Positions 1 through 6,795 are shown, numbered from the stretch's first letter. The stretch: DNA of 13,694 nt from an uncultured Flavobacteriales bacterium (GCA_946478775.1 CAMLDR010000116.1:1-13694), one strand, 5' to 3'. The notes: generated by a model not told the origin, from the letters alone. Made by a program: numbers and translations.

Positions 1-448
1 TCCAGGCAAAAAGTACTCTACTGTAATCCCAGTAAAAAGCGCCTTCTTCAAAATGACGGTCGTAAAGATCGGTTGTCAGGTGATTGAAACTGAGGTAAAC
101 CGTTGCTCCACTGTCTGCATAATGCAGAATGGAATCGTAGTAATCGCCCGGTGCACCGAATTCATTCCCGATGAATAAATAGGTTGCTTCTTCGTGATTG
201 GGAATGCTGTCCAGATCGGACCAGTATTTCAGGTTGTAGACAGAGTCTTTGACATGTACATCCAATAAATCCATGAAAAACGAGATATTCCGTGGATTTT
301 CATCTGCTAGTTCATAGGTTTTTTCCCAATTCGAACTGTATCTTTTCTGAATGTTGCTGCCACCGCCACCTGTACCGTCAAGCAGCCAGACTAAAAGTCC
401 GATGAATAGCGCAAATGCCAAAAATCCTATGATGACTTTTCTATTCAT
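1..448 (-). CDS. DUF4350-like membrane-anchored protein, N-terminal part (runs off left edge)
   Basis: The first 149 codons are open from the ATG at 448 to the window edge, so the C-terminus is missing. Residues about 4-23 form one membrane anchor, followed at 24-31 by a glycine run (DGTGGGGS) and then a soluble domain rich in Tyr, Asp and His. The ATG shares one base with the stop codon of the DUF4129 gene (TAATG), which fixes the start and suggests coupled translation. In Bacteroidota a DUF4350 protein normally follows DUF4129 in this cluster, before a MoxR ATPase and a DUF58 protein. The DUF4350 assignment rests mainly on that order plus topology (one N-terminal helix, then a domain with a strand pattern like YLFIGNEFGAP), not on a diagnostic motif. 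The molecular role is unknown; it presumably sits in the inner membrane as part of the MoxR-associated complex. Confidence 0.7.
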   Translation of the reverse strand, partial: MNRKVIIGFLAFALFIGLLVWLLDGTGGGGSNIQKRYSSNWEKTYELADENPRNISFFMDLLDVHVKDSVYNLKYWSDLDSIPNHEEATYLFIGNEFGAPGDYYDSILHYADSGATVYLSFNHLTTDLYDRHFEEGAFYWDYSRVLFAW

Positions 449-1311
449 TACGCTTTTTCAATTTTTTGGAAAGCAGCTTTCAGCTGTGGTTCGATTACCT
501 GGTAACTATTGGAATCAATCGTATAATCTCCGTACCAGACCAGGTCGTAAATCGAAACAATTTGTTCGAATTCACGGGAAATGGCTTGGCCCTGCACTTC
601 GATAATGTAATGCATATTCGTTTTTTCCCTTTTCCAGAAAATCCATCTGCGCTGGATCAGTTCTTTCATGGCAAAGAGGAAATAGATCCGCACACATTCC
701 TTGTAATTACCGGCTGCGGTAGCCTCTTCCAGGCGCAATTCCAGTTCTGTTTTACTGATTTCTGCAGGATTCAAATCTTCCACCAATGCTTCAAAAGGAA
801 TGGTTTTTCCCGCCGGGTTTCTGTTTTTAATGATGAAATAGATCAGAACAGCTAATGCAACGATCAATAAAATGATGCCGAGTACTTTCCAAAAACCGGT
901 AGAAATACTCGGGGTATCTACATTCGGTCCTCTTGGCGGGTCAAATTCGGGAATATCAACCGATTCTGCCGGTTCAATGTTGGGATCTTCTTTGATAGTT
1001 CCGGTCCCTCCGGTTCCGTCTTTCCCTCTTCCGCGTTCGAGGTCTTTTGGTGAATAAGGAGTTCCCTGGTAAGGTTTTGTCGTACCATTCGGACTTCCCG
1101 AACCGCTTGAATAGGATTCGTTGATGGAAGTCGGGCTCTGATAATAATCCGATTCCGGTCCTTTGTACTTTTCAGATTGCTTGTAACCGTGCTCTTCCCG
1201 GATCTGATTCCATTTTTCGCGCGTGGTAACTTCCTTTTCCTTCTTCGGGTCCTGTGCAAACAGGAAAACGGGAAAACAACAAAGGACGATATGTAAAAGG
1301 ACCTTAATCAA
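448..1311 (-). CDS. DUF4129-type membrane protein with signal peptide
   Basis: This is a 287-residue protein. Residues 1-19 are a signal peptide ending FLFA before Q20. Residues 21-138 are a low-complexity hydrophilic stretch rich in Gly, Ser, Pro, Lys and Glu, probably an extended periplasmic segment. A single transmembrane helix spans about 141-161, followed by basic NRNPAGK. The C-terminal 110 residues carry the helical repeat-like DUF4129 pattern (ELRLEEATAAGNYKECVRIY, then YDLVWYGDY near 255-263) and should lie in the cytoplasm. The start overlaps the end of the SpoIIM gene by 8 bp and the stop shares one base with the next start, so the three genes form one translation-coupled operon. 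DUF4129 proteins are often found with MoxR/DUF58 systems, but their biochemical role is not established. The domain call is by recognition of the family pattern. Confidence 0.78.
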   Translation of the reverse strand: MIKVLLHIVLCCFPVFLFAQDPKKEKEVTTREKWNQIREEHGYKQSEKYKGPESDYYQSPTSINESYSSGSGSPNGTTKPYQGTPYSPKDLERGRGKDGTGGTGTIKEDPNIEPAESVDIPEFDPPRGPNVDTPSISTGFWKVLGIILLIVALAVLIYFIIKNRNPAGKTIPFEALVEDLNPAEISKTELELRLEEATAAGNYKECVRIYFLFAMKELIQRRWIFWKREKTNMHYIIEVQGQAISREFEQIVSIYDLVWYGDYTIDSNSYQVIEPQLKAAFQKIEKA

Positions 1312-3226
1312 AATCGAGAGAAGTTTCCTGGTACCGTTTACGCTTCCCGAAGTTTTCGAATTGTTTTTTCAAACCTGTTGATTGCGTTTGCTCGCGGAAA
1401 GTAAAGAACATGAATCCCATCATGATCACAAAGAATGGGAGTGAGAACAGGATAAAGATGATGTAAACGATCTGCCGGGCAATGTTTGCCGGAACTAAAA
1501 AGTCTGCGGTATAATAGCGGGAAACATTCTTTACAAAATCAGCAAATTTATCCAGGAAATCTTCCATCACCGGTTCTCTCATGAAATTGACCTCCTGGTA
1601 ACTCAAAACACAGGCTATTGGCTGCGCGAAGATAAAAAGCACCAAGCCCATGAGTGAAATTCCAAGTAAGATGTTCCCGTAATTTCGTGCTCCGTATCGG
1701 AATCCGTTCCCAAAACGTGTTCCAAACCGCTCTTCGCCCAAAATGATGGATGCTCCCTGAAGCCAAAAGAACGGGGCAATGAATACCACTAAAAACATCC
1801 AGTACCAGGGAACGTAAAAGAGGAACAGGAACAGGAAGCTGAGTCCAAGCCACATAGCAGGAAGTTTTTGAAGCATGAACGGAATGAACAGCTTCAGGTT
1901 TGCTTTTTGTTCCTGGTTCTTAAAATGGTAAAGAATGGAAAGTGTAAAAATGGACAGGATAATGGTCCATAGTAAAGTCACTACAAAATCACTGAATGAC
2001 CGGATATCGAATCCCATGATGATGCTGAGCTGCGCAGACCAATCGTATTCGTACTGATGCGTTAAATCCTCGTAATGCATGATATCCTGAAACACGACCA
2101 CTGCAATGATAATCGGGATTGTCAAAACCAGGTTGTACCGCAGGATTTTTCCAATGTGTACCCGGTAAAACGAGAAGGTGTCTGAAAATATCTGGCCGAA
2201 AGTGCGGATCTTGTTTAAGTCAAAGACATTGATATAGGTTTTGAGCGGAGGATCGCTTTCGTGCACCAATTCCGGGTGCCGTCTTGCCACAACAATCGGG
2301 AAAATGATGTAGTAGAAAATAATGATTGCGAATGAAATGCAGATAATTGCCCATTTGGACCAATCTGCCAGTTCCTGGTAATTGTGGGTCACATAACTTT
2401 CCAAAAATCCGGCTGCAATCAGGAAAGGAATGAGCGACATCATGATCTTCAAGCCTCTTTTAGCCGAAAGCTGCAGACTTTGCAAACGGGTATAAGATCC
2501 CGGAAAGAGCAACCCGTTCCCGAGTGTAATTCCGGCACCGCCTGCAATGGCAATCGAACTGATCTCAAATGCTCCATGAATCCAGATTCCAAGGAAGGAG
2601 ACGATGAGCAACCCTTTCAGGTGAAAGAAATATTGAAATGCACCCAGCATGATCGAGTTGTTGAAAATCATGATGTGCGTACCGATCGTAAAGAAAATCC
2701 CGAGTATGAAGGTGTAAAAAGAAACCTGGATGTTGTTCAGGGTGATTTCCAGGAACATACTGACCTGTGATCCGCTGTGGTAAACACCCAAAGGATCGCC
2801 TTTCTCAATGTTCTTCAAAGTCATATTCACATAATCGTCGCCCAGGATCATGCGTGGGAAATCCGGGTTGAAATGCGTAGAAATTGCCCCAACAATGGTC
2901 CAGAAAAGAAATACGAACAAGGCAAACAACAAATTTTTGCGTGATCTGTAAATCTCCAGTGGAATGGAAACCCTCCAAACGGTAAAGAGTTTTTTGAATG
3001 AATCTTTGCGCTGCTTGTGAACCAGGTTGTGAACTCCCTGTGCGATCTGGTTCAGGTAAACGCGAACCGTCCGTTTGTTATAGAACGTTTGCGCATAACT
3101 TAAATCGTCTGTAATATCCGAATATAAGTCCGCAATTTCTTCAGGATCACTAGTTTGATTTGAAGTCAAAGACTGGAATTTCTTCCATTTTTCTTTGTTC
3201 TGTTCTATGAAGGAGGTTTCTTTCAT
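1304..3226 (-). CDS. SpoIIM-family (DUF95) membrane protein with extra C-terminal polytopic domain
   Basis: This is a 640-residue integral membrane protein. The first ~320 residues match the SpoIIM/DUF95 family: a hydrophilic helical N-terminus with KWKKFQSL and a YNKRTVRVYLNQ segment, then about six hydrophobic helices near 97-116, 166-187, 190-210, 212-232, 263-279 and 292-314, including the family-like FLGIWIHGAFEISSIAIAGG (211-230). Stand-alone SpoIIM proteins are usually about 200-330 residues, so the second half (about 340-610, with another five or six helices) is an added polytopic domain I cannot name. In related genomes an uncharacterised membrane protein often lies between SpoIIM and DUF4129, so a gene fusion is a reasonable inference. 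In spore formers SpoIIM takes part in peptidoglycan remodelling; here no sporulation is implied. The ATG at 3226 was chosen because it overlaps the stop of a leader ORF (ATGA) and gives a normal N-terminus. Confidence 0.82.
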   Translation of the reverse strand: MKETSFIEQNKEKWKKFQSLTSNQTSDPEEIADLYSDITDDLSYAQTFYNKRTVRVYLNQIAQGVHNLVHKQRKDSFKKLFTVWRVSIPLEIYRSRKNLLFALFVFLFWTIVGAISTHFNPDFPRMILGDDYVNMTLKNIEKGDPLGVYHSGSQVSMFLEITLNNIQVSFYTFILGIFFTIGTHIMIFNNSIMLGAFQYFFHLKGLLIVSFLGIWIHGAFEISSIAIAGGAGITLGNGLLFPGSYTRLQSLQLSAKRGLKIMMSLIPFLIAAGFLESYVTHNYQELADWSKWAIICISFAIIIFYYIIFPIVVARRHPELVHESDPPLKTYINVFDLNKIRTFGQIFSDTFSFYRVHIGKILRYNLVLTIPIIIAVVVFQDIMHYEDLTHQYEYDWSAQLSIIMGFDIRSFSDFVVTLLWTIILSIFTLSILYHFKNQEQKANLKLFIPFMLQKLPAMWLGLSFLFLFLFYVPWYWMFLVVFIAPFFWLQGASIILGEERFGTRFGNGFRYGARNYGNILLGISLMGLVLFIFAQPIACVLSYQEVNFMREPVMEDFLDKFADFVKNVSRYYTADFLVPANIARQIVYIIFILFSLPFFVIMMGFMFFTFREQTQSTGLKKQFENFGKRKRYQETSLDFD

Positions 3227-3264
3227 CTGGAAGGATAAAAATAGCTTTTTTCTTGAACAAGCAT
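3223..3264 (-). CDS. 13-codon leader ORF ending on the SpoIIM start codon
   Basis: An ATG at 3264-3262 opens a 13-codon frame (MLVQEKSYFYPSR) whose TGA at 3225-3223 overlaps the SpoIIM ATG as ATGA. It is preceded by a perfect AGGAGG with 6-nt spacing, the best ribosome-binding site in the window. The frame differs from that of SpoIIM, so it is not an N-terminal extension. The arrangement is classical for translational coupling: ribosomes loaded at the strong site would end exactly at the downstream start. It could also be chance, since short ORFs are common. Confidence 0.35.
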   Translation of the reverse strand: MLVQEKSYFYPSR

Positions 3265-3270
3265 CTTATT

Positions 3271-3276
3271 CCTCCT
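3271..3276 (-). promoter_or_regulatory. Perfect Shine-Dalgarno AGGAGG before the leader ORF
   Basis: On the minus strand AGGAGG is followed by AATAAG and then ATG. No other gene here has such a site, and strong sites are unusual in Bacteroidota. The complementary hexamer CCTCCT occurs in the same transcript at 3216-3211 (codons 4-6 of the SpoIIM gene), so the ribosome site could be masked by a 6-bp long-range stem. Whether it forms is unknown. Confidence 0.4.
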
Positions 3277-3376
3277 GAAAAATTTAAAATGGATAATTGA
3301 GAATTGACAAGAGAAGAAAGTTCGTTCCGAAGTGAAAGCCAGGTTCTCTCTTTTCAATTTTACATTTTCAATTTTC
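3277..3376. repeat. Imperfect AT-rich inverted repeat, possible terminator
   Basis: The arm at about 3277-3316 is the imperfect reverse complement of about 3342-3376; both share AAAATT, AAAATG, AATTG and AGAGA blocks in matching order, with a 6-base length difference. The right arm includes the last bases of the anti-sigma gene. It lies between that gene and the leader ORF, so a folded RNA could end or slow sigma-operon transcription. The arms are AT-rich and gapped, so a terminator is not certain. Confidence 0.4.
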
Positions 3377-4460
3377 ACTTCTTTTTAGAAGACTTATGCG
3401 AAATCTCGAATTTCCCGATTTTGACAAAGAATCCGCCTTTTTGGGTGTCTGTTGCTTTTCCTGTTTGGAAATCAACCGGAGTTTTTGTTTTCTCCGTGAG
3501 GGTACTGGTGATCACCGGAATGGGATTTTTCATGTTTGAACCGCCTGTATGTGACGCCAAATCCTTACTTGGGGCTTTGTTCACATTTTCGTTCAATGTT
3601 GGAGCAACCGGTTGTTTATCGTCTTTCACCTGGGGCAAAATAGTGGGTTGATGCGGTTTATTGTCCGCAACCGGGGTTTTATCCAATTCAGGCTGAACAG
3701 GAAGCAATTGATCCGAGTCCTTTTTCTCTTTTGCTCCTTCGCTGAAGCTAGGACGCAAGCGTTGAAGCGTTTTTTCACGTTTATCCGAATTCAGTTTAGT
3801 AGGTGTGTTCGACTTCGTAAGGTTCTTTTGAGCAACATACGTGCTGTTTTCGTTTGTCGGATCTGTTGAAGGAACCACTTCTTTCACCGGTTTCTTGTCG
3901 CCGGATGTTGTTTTTGGTCCTTTTCCGTTATTCAGGGCAACGGTGTTTCCGTTCGTTTCTTTCGTACCGTTAAATCCTAATTGGAAGAATAAAAGCAATA
4001 CGGCTGCTGCTGCTGTAATTCCACCGATCATTTTCCATGGAATGAATGCCACTTCTTTTTCTTTCAGCTCTTCTTTGTTCGGGTAACTCACCACGGAAGG
4101 CTGTAAACGCGTTTCCATATAAGCAGCCAGGACTTTTTGTGCTTCCGGATTTGCTGCTAAATACCCGTCAAATAATTTTTCTTCGTTGTCAGAAAGGACC
4201 TGTTCCACTTTTCCAATCGCAAAGTAATCCAGGTTTTCATTGGTAACGATTGAAAGGTCTTCCTTTTTCAGTAAGAACTTTTGCAGCGGGTCCATCTTTT
4301 CCGCAGGTTCGTCCAGGAAAACCAATTCTTCGTCTACCTGTAATTCCGGGTGAGCAGCCAGGAACTCTTCAAACGCAATACGCTCCTCTTGGGAAAGAGT
4401 TCCTTCCAGGTAATCCAGGTAAAAGGATTCGTAATTGTCGGTATGAATTTGTTTTCTCAT
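3375..4460 (-). CDS. Membrane-bound anti-sigma-factor-like protein with duplicated cytoplasmic motif
   Basis: This 361-residue protein starts 4 bp inside the end of the ECF sigma gene (ATGA), the usual layout for an anti-sigma partner. Residues 1-140 are cytoplasmic and contain two related helical segments: about 14-40 (YLDYLEGTLSQEERIAFEEF, then LAAHPEL) and about 79-107 (YFAIGKVEQVLSDNEEKLF, then LAANPEA). The motif resembles the N-terminal sigma-binding part of Bacteroidota anti-sigma proteins but lacks the HxxxCxxC zinc motif. One transmembrane helix spans about 143-162. Residues 165-361 form a low-complexity periplasmic region rich in Lys, Pro, Thr, Asn and Asp with no recognisable domain, ending in a basic tail (SHKSSKKK). 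I infer that it holds the sigma factor at the membrane until an envelope signal releases it. No direct evidence in the sequence identifies the signal. Confidence 0.72.
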   Translation of the reverse strand: MRKQIHTDNYESFYLDYLEGTLSQEERIAFEEFLAAHPELQVDEELVFLDEPAEKMDPLQKFLLKKEDLSIVTNENLDYFAIGKVEQVLSDNEEKLFDGYLAANPEAQKVLAAYMETRLQPSVVSYPNKEELKEKEVAFIPWKMIGGITAAAAVLLLFFQLGFNGTKETNGNTVALNNGKGPKTTSGDKKPVKEVVPSTDPTNENSTYVAQKNLTKSNTPTKLNSDKREKTLQRLRPSFSEGAKEKKDSDQLLPVQPELDKTPVADNKPHQPTILPQVKDDKQPVAPTLNENVNKAPSKDLASHTGGSNMKNPIPVITSTLTEKTKTPVDFQTGKATDTQKGGFFVKIGKFEISHKSSKKK

Positions 4461-4942
4461 GCTACTAATTCTGTTGATTTTAAGTAGTTCTTCAAGGTCT
4501 GACGAGCTCTAAAGATATACACTTTTACCTGTGATTCGTTCAGGGCCGTAATTTCTGCTATTTCATTGTAATTGTAACCTTCATAATCCCGCAGCAAAAT
4601 CACCGTTTTTTGAATTTCCGGCAATCGGTTGACCGCTTCCTGCAGTGTTTTCTGCACATCGAACAAGTGACTCAATGGGTCATCCTGCTTAATGTCATCA
4701 CTCTCGAAGCCGGTTGAGCGTTTTTCTTTTTTCAGTGTATCCACCATTTGATGGTAAGCTGTGGTGAATAAATACGACTTGGCTTTTGACGCATCTACGC
4801 TTTCGTGCTTCTCCCAAACCTTCGCAAACGTTTCCTGAACAACGTCTTCAGACAACATCCGATTTTGGGTGTGTTTGACTACAAACCGATAAAGATTATC
4901 GGCATACAATTCAACTGCTTCATTGTATTCTTTTCTAGTCAT
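4457..4942 (-). CDS. ECF-type RNA polymerase sigma-70 factor
   Basis: The product is 161 residues from the ATG at 4942. An in-frame TTG five codons upstream (4957) would give 166 residues; the ATG is preferred because TTG is a rare start and the extra residues are not part of the domain. Region 2 spans about 5-73 with the core-binding and -10 recognition pattern (SEDVVQETFAKVWEKHES, then AKSYLFTTAYHQMVDTLKK). Region 4 spans about 98-152 with LPEIQKTVILLRDYEGYNYN and a helix-turn-helix through NEIAEITALNESQVKVYIFR. There is no region 1.1 or 3, as expected for ECF factors. The anti-sigma-like gene follows with a 4-bp overlap. The regulon cannot be read from this window; autoregulation through the upstream palindromes is possible. 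Confidence 0.93.
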   Translation of the reverse strand: MTRKEYNEAVELYADNLYRFVVKHTQNRMLSEDVVQETFAKVWEKHESVDASKAKSYLFTTAYHQMVDTLKKEKRSTGFESDDIKQDDPLSHLFDVQKTLQEAVNRLPEIQKTVILLRDYEGYNYNEIAEITALNESQVKVYIFRARQTLKNYLKSTELVA

Positions 4943-4976
4943 GTAGTCGTTTAACAATCGTAAGACCGTTTCGTCT

Positions 4977-4990
4977 CTGTAAAGTTACAG
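4977..4990. promoter_or_regulatory. Palindrome CTGTAA-AG-TTACAG upstream of the sigma gene
   Basis: A perfect 14-bp inverted repeat with 2-bp centre lies 35-48 bp before the sigma-factor ATG. On the minus strand it contains TAACTTTA, one base off the Bacteroidota -7 element TAnnTTTG, but no -33 TTG lies at suitable distance. It could be an operator or part of an ECF-dependent promoter. A short palindrome may also be chance. Confidence 0.3.
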
Positions 4991-5005
4991 CGGAATTCGA
5001 TTTTT

Positions 5006-5022
5006 TTTGAAAAAAGTTCAAA
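5006..5022. promoter_or_regulatory. Inverted repeat TTTGAA-N5-TTCAAA in the divergent intergenic region
   Basis: Six-base arms separated by five bases lie between the sigma gene and the divergent gene at 5083. The size fits a dimeric regulator site that could serve both directions. AT-rich sequence produces such repeats by chance, so support is weak. Confidence 0.25.
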
Positions 5023-5082
5023 CCCCTTGTTTTATAGCGATTTGAAAAGTGTACTATTGTACTGATTTTAATACTTTTCCTT

Positions 5083-5529
5083 ATGAAACTTCTAGCAGTC
5101 ATTTTGTTAACTTTTTCCGGATTTTCAATTGCAAGGGCGCAATGTGACACAGATGTGCGTGAAGCTTTCGGAGGAGTTTCTTCCATCACCATTTACAACA
5201 CATACATTACAATTGGCGCCATTGCAGATGCGCATATACATGATGTATACGATGCTGACCGCGTAAAAGGATTAATGAATGAGCAAGTTTCGATGATCCA
5301 GACGGTGATCGGGATGTTGGACAAATGCAAGGTGGCAAAAAGTAACGGACTTACAGAGGACGACGTTGTTTACATCAAGGATTTGATTGTTTGTCTTGAA
5401 TCTTTAAAAGCGGAAGCACAAGGTCTGAGTGATTATGCGGTTACCAAAAGTGAGGAAGCCCAAACCCGTTACAATACCAACCGCGATAAAGCCTGGGGTA
5501 AGATAAAAACGCTATTGGGATTGGAATAA
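5083..5529 (+). CDS. Small secreted protein of unknown function
   Basis: The product is 148 residues. Residues 1-19 form a signal peptide (MKLLAVILLTFSGFSIARA) with likely cleavage before Q20-C21; there is no lipobox, so it should be a soluble periplasmic or exported protein. The mature part has three cysteines (C21, then DKCKV and LIVCLES), which could form a disulfide with one left over, and is mostly predicted helix by eye, with long amphipathic stretches such as LESLKAEAQGLSDYAVTKSE. I do not recognise a family. It is transcribed away from the sigma gene and followed after 30 bp by a membrane-protein gene, so the two are probably one operon. The ATG is supported by the immediate signal peptide. 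Confidence 0.72.
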   Translation: MKLLAVILLTFSGFSIARAQCDTDVREAFGGVSSITIYNTYITIGAIADAHIHDVYDADRVKGLMNEQVSMIQTVIGMLDKCKVAKSNGLTEDDVVYIKDLIVCLESLKAEAQGLSDYAVTKSEEAQTRYNTNRDKAWGKIKTLLGLE

Positions 5530-5559
5530 AATTCCCAGGATTTGGTTGATCATTTCAAG

Positions 5560-6267
5560 ATGACAGAAAAGAAGGAATTCCTGTTCAATCGGTTTTGGTT
5601 CCGGGAAGTGGTTTCATTGATAATGAAATTGCATCCGGTGATCTTATTCCTGCTTGGCTGGCTGGATTCAAAGGAAAGTTTCCTGGTATTGATTCTGGGT
5701 TACCTCCTATTTGCTCTGCGGATCCAGGTAGAAATGGCAATTTCGTTCATTTACGACTATAAATTAGTGGTTCTGCAGGCAATCAACCGGTCAAAATTGT
5801 CAAAATTCAGTTCGGCAATCTCTTACCTTATTGGATTTGCATTCGTTTTGTGCGTTTGGCTTTTTATCTACCTCATTTTTTTCGGAATTTATTACGATTC
5901 CGTTGCGAGGCAGTATACATACGGAGGTCCGGGACCTTTTGAGGGGGAATCGGGTCGTTTGCTCATTCAGACACTCTGGATCAACGGGATTTACTTTTTG
6001 ATACTGGAAATACTGCATCTGCGGAAATGGGTGAAAGAAATGACACCTGCGAAACACGATCTGATGCGTGCGGTCTTTTTGAAAGTTCCTCTTTTAACGC
6101 TCACCAGGTGGTCTGCTTTTCCAATGATTTGGTTAATGATCTGTTCGGCGGGTTTTATCTTTTTGGTCAGTGCCAGGGCTTTTCAGGCAGCAATCAGCTT
6201 CTATTTTATATTTGATCTGGGCTTTACTTTTCTGAAACGGCTGGAGAAGCGAAAAATTCCGTGCTAG
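5560..6267 (+). CDS. Polytopic membrane protein of unknown function
   Basis: The product is 235 residues from ATG 5560. An in-frame TTG at 5542 would add six residues; the ATG is preferred. Hydrophobic segments lie, by eye, near residues 22-36, 41-60, 87-110, 138-152 and 187-225, giving four to six helices, with a short exposed segment around YTYGGPGPFEGESG between the third and fourth. The C-terminus is basic (LKRLEKRKIPC). No family motif is recognised. It lies 30 bp after the small secreted protein, and together they may form a two-gene unit. Gene-like codon use and continuous hydrophobic design support that it is real. Confidence 0.7.
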   Translation: MTEKKEFLFNRFWFREVVSLIMKLHPVILFLLGWLDSKESFLVLILGYLLFALRIQVEMAISFIYDYKLVVLQAINRSKLSKFSSAISYLIGFAFVLCVWLFIYLIFFGIYYDSVARQYTYGGPGPFEGESGRLLIQTLWINGIYFLILEILHLRKWVKEMTPAKHDLMRAVFLKVPLLTLTRWSAFPMIWLMICSAGFIFLVSARAFQAAISFYFIFDLGFTFLKRLEKRKIPC

Positions 6268-6375
6268 GTTTTAGAAATTCTTTTAGTGAGAGTAAACTCT
6301 TGCTATTGGAAAATCAGATCAATAAACAAAATCTACAGATGGGGTTTTCTTCCAGAGTTGGTTTTGAGAAAATAG

Positions 6376-6383
6376 TAAGTTTG
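6376..6383 (+). promoter_or_regulatory. Candidate Bacteroidota -7 element TAAGTTTG
   Basis: The sequence fits the TAnnTTTG consensus exactly, with a TTG at 6358-6360 (15-bp spacer, slightly short for a -33 element). It ends five bases before the ATG of the first TonB-domain gene, so transcription from it would start at or next to that ATG and give a leaderless mRNA. The preceding 6268-6375 stretch holds only a weak hairpin (AGAGT-AA-ACTCT, 6289-6300) and no other clear signal. Confidence 0.35.
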
Positions 6384-6388
6384 GATTG

Positions 6389-6766
6389 ATGAAGGTTCTG
6401 TTGATTTTCTTTTTGCTAGTGAGTGCAAATGCGTTTGGGCAAGATACTTTATGTGCTGGTTCGGATGAGCAGGCTCAATTTCCCGGAGGGCTAACAGCCT
6501 TAAATCATTGGCTTTTGGAAAATCTGCAGTATCCGCAAGATGCCATGGAATTAGCTCTTCAAGGCAAATGTTATGTAAGGTTTGTCATTGGTACAGATGG
6601 CGTATGCCGTGATTTTAAGCTTATTCGGGGTGTAACTGATTGTAGGAGCTGTGATGAAGAAGCTCTTCGTTTGTGCAAACTTATGCCAAAATGGAATCCT
6701 GCAATGAAATGTGGTAAACCCGTCGAGGTATCGGTAAGTCTTCCTATCACGTTCAAACTTAATTAA
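6389..6766 (+). CDS. Stand-alone TonB C-terminal-domain protein, copy 1
   Basis: The product is 125 residues from ATG 6389 (a TTG one codon earlier is less likely). Residues 1-18 are a signal peptide (ending NAFGQ). The rest is almost only a TonB C-terminal domain: FPGG at 31-34, the NLQYP turn at 45-49, GKCYVRFVIGTDG at 59-71, then RGVTDCRSCDEEALRL and MPKWNPA at 99-105, ending in the PITFKLN strand. Normal TonB has an N-terminal membrane anchor and a long Pro-rich spacer before this domain; both are absent, so the protein should be free in the periplasm and cannot by itself carry energy from ExbBD. C85 and C88 form a CxxC at the head of the second helix, with C61, C73, C96 and C108 additional. 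It is first of three tandem paralogues. Confidence 0.82.
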   Translation: MKVLLIFFLLVSANAFGQDTLCAGSDEQAQFPGGLTALNHWLLENLQYPQDAMELALQGKCYVRFVIGTDGVCRDFKLIRGVTDCRSCDEEALRLCKLMPKWNPAMKCGKPVEVSVSLPITFKLN

Positions 6767-6795
6767 TCTTTTCTAGTCATTAAAAAAACAGGTGT

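Noticed and set aside
351..855. Plus-strand ORFs in the DUF4129/DUF4350 region
   Set aside because: They are shadows antisense to an overlapping minus-strand operon with signal peptide, membrane helix and coupled start and stop codons.
5045..5082. TACTTTTC near 5072 as the -7 element of the secreted-protein gene
   Set aside because: It mismatches TAnnTTTG, ends three bases before the ATG and has no suitably spaced -33 TTG.
4935..5192. Minus-strand ORF spanning the sigma promoter region and the secreted-protein gene
   Set aside because: It lacks any domain, overlaps a signal-peptide gene in antisense and crosses the likely promoters.
6289..6300. AGAGT-AA-ACTCT as a terminator after the membrane-protein gene
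   Set aside because: The stem is five bases with a 2-base loop and no T run follows, too weak for an intrinsic terminator.
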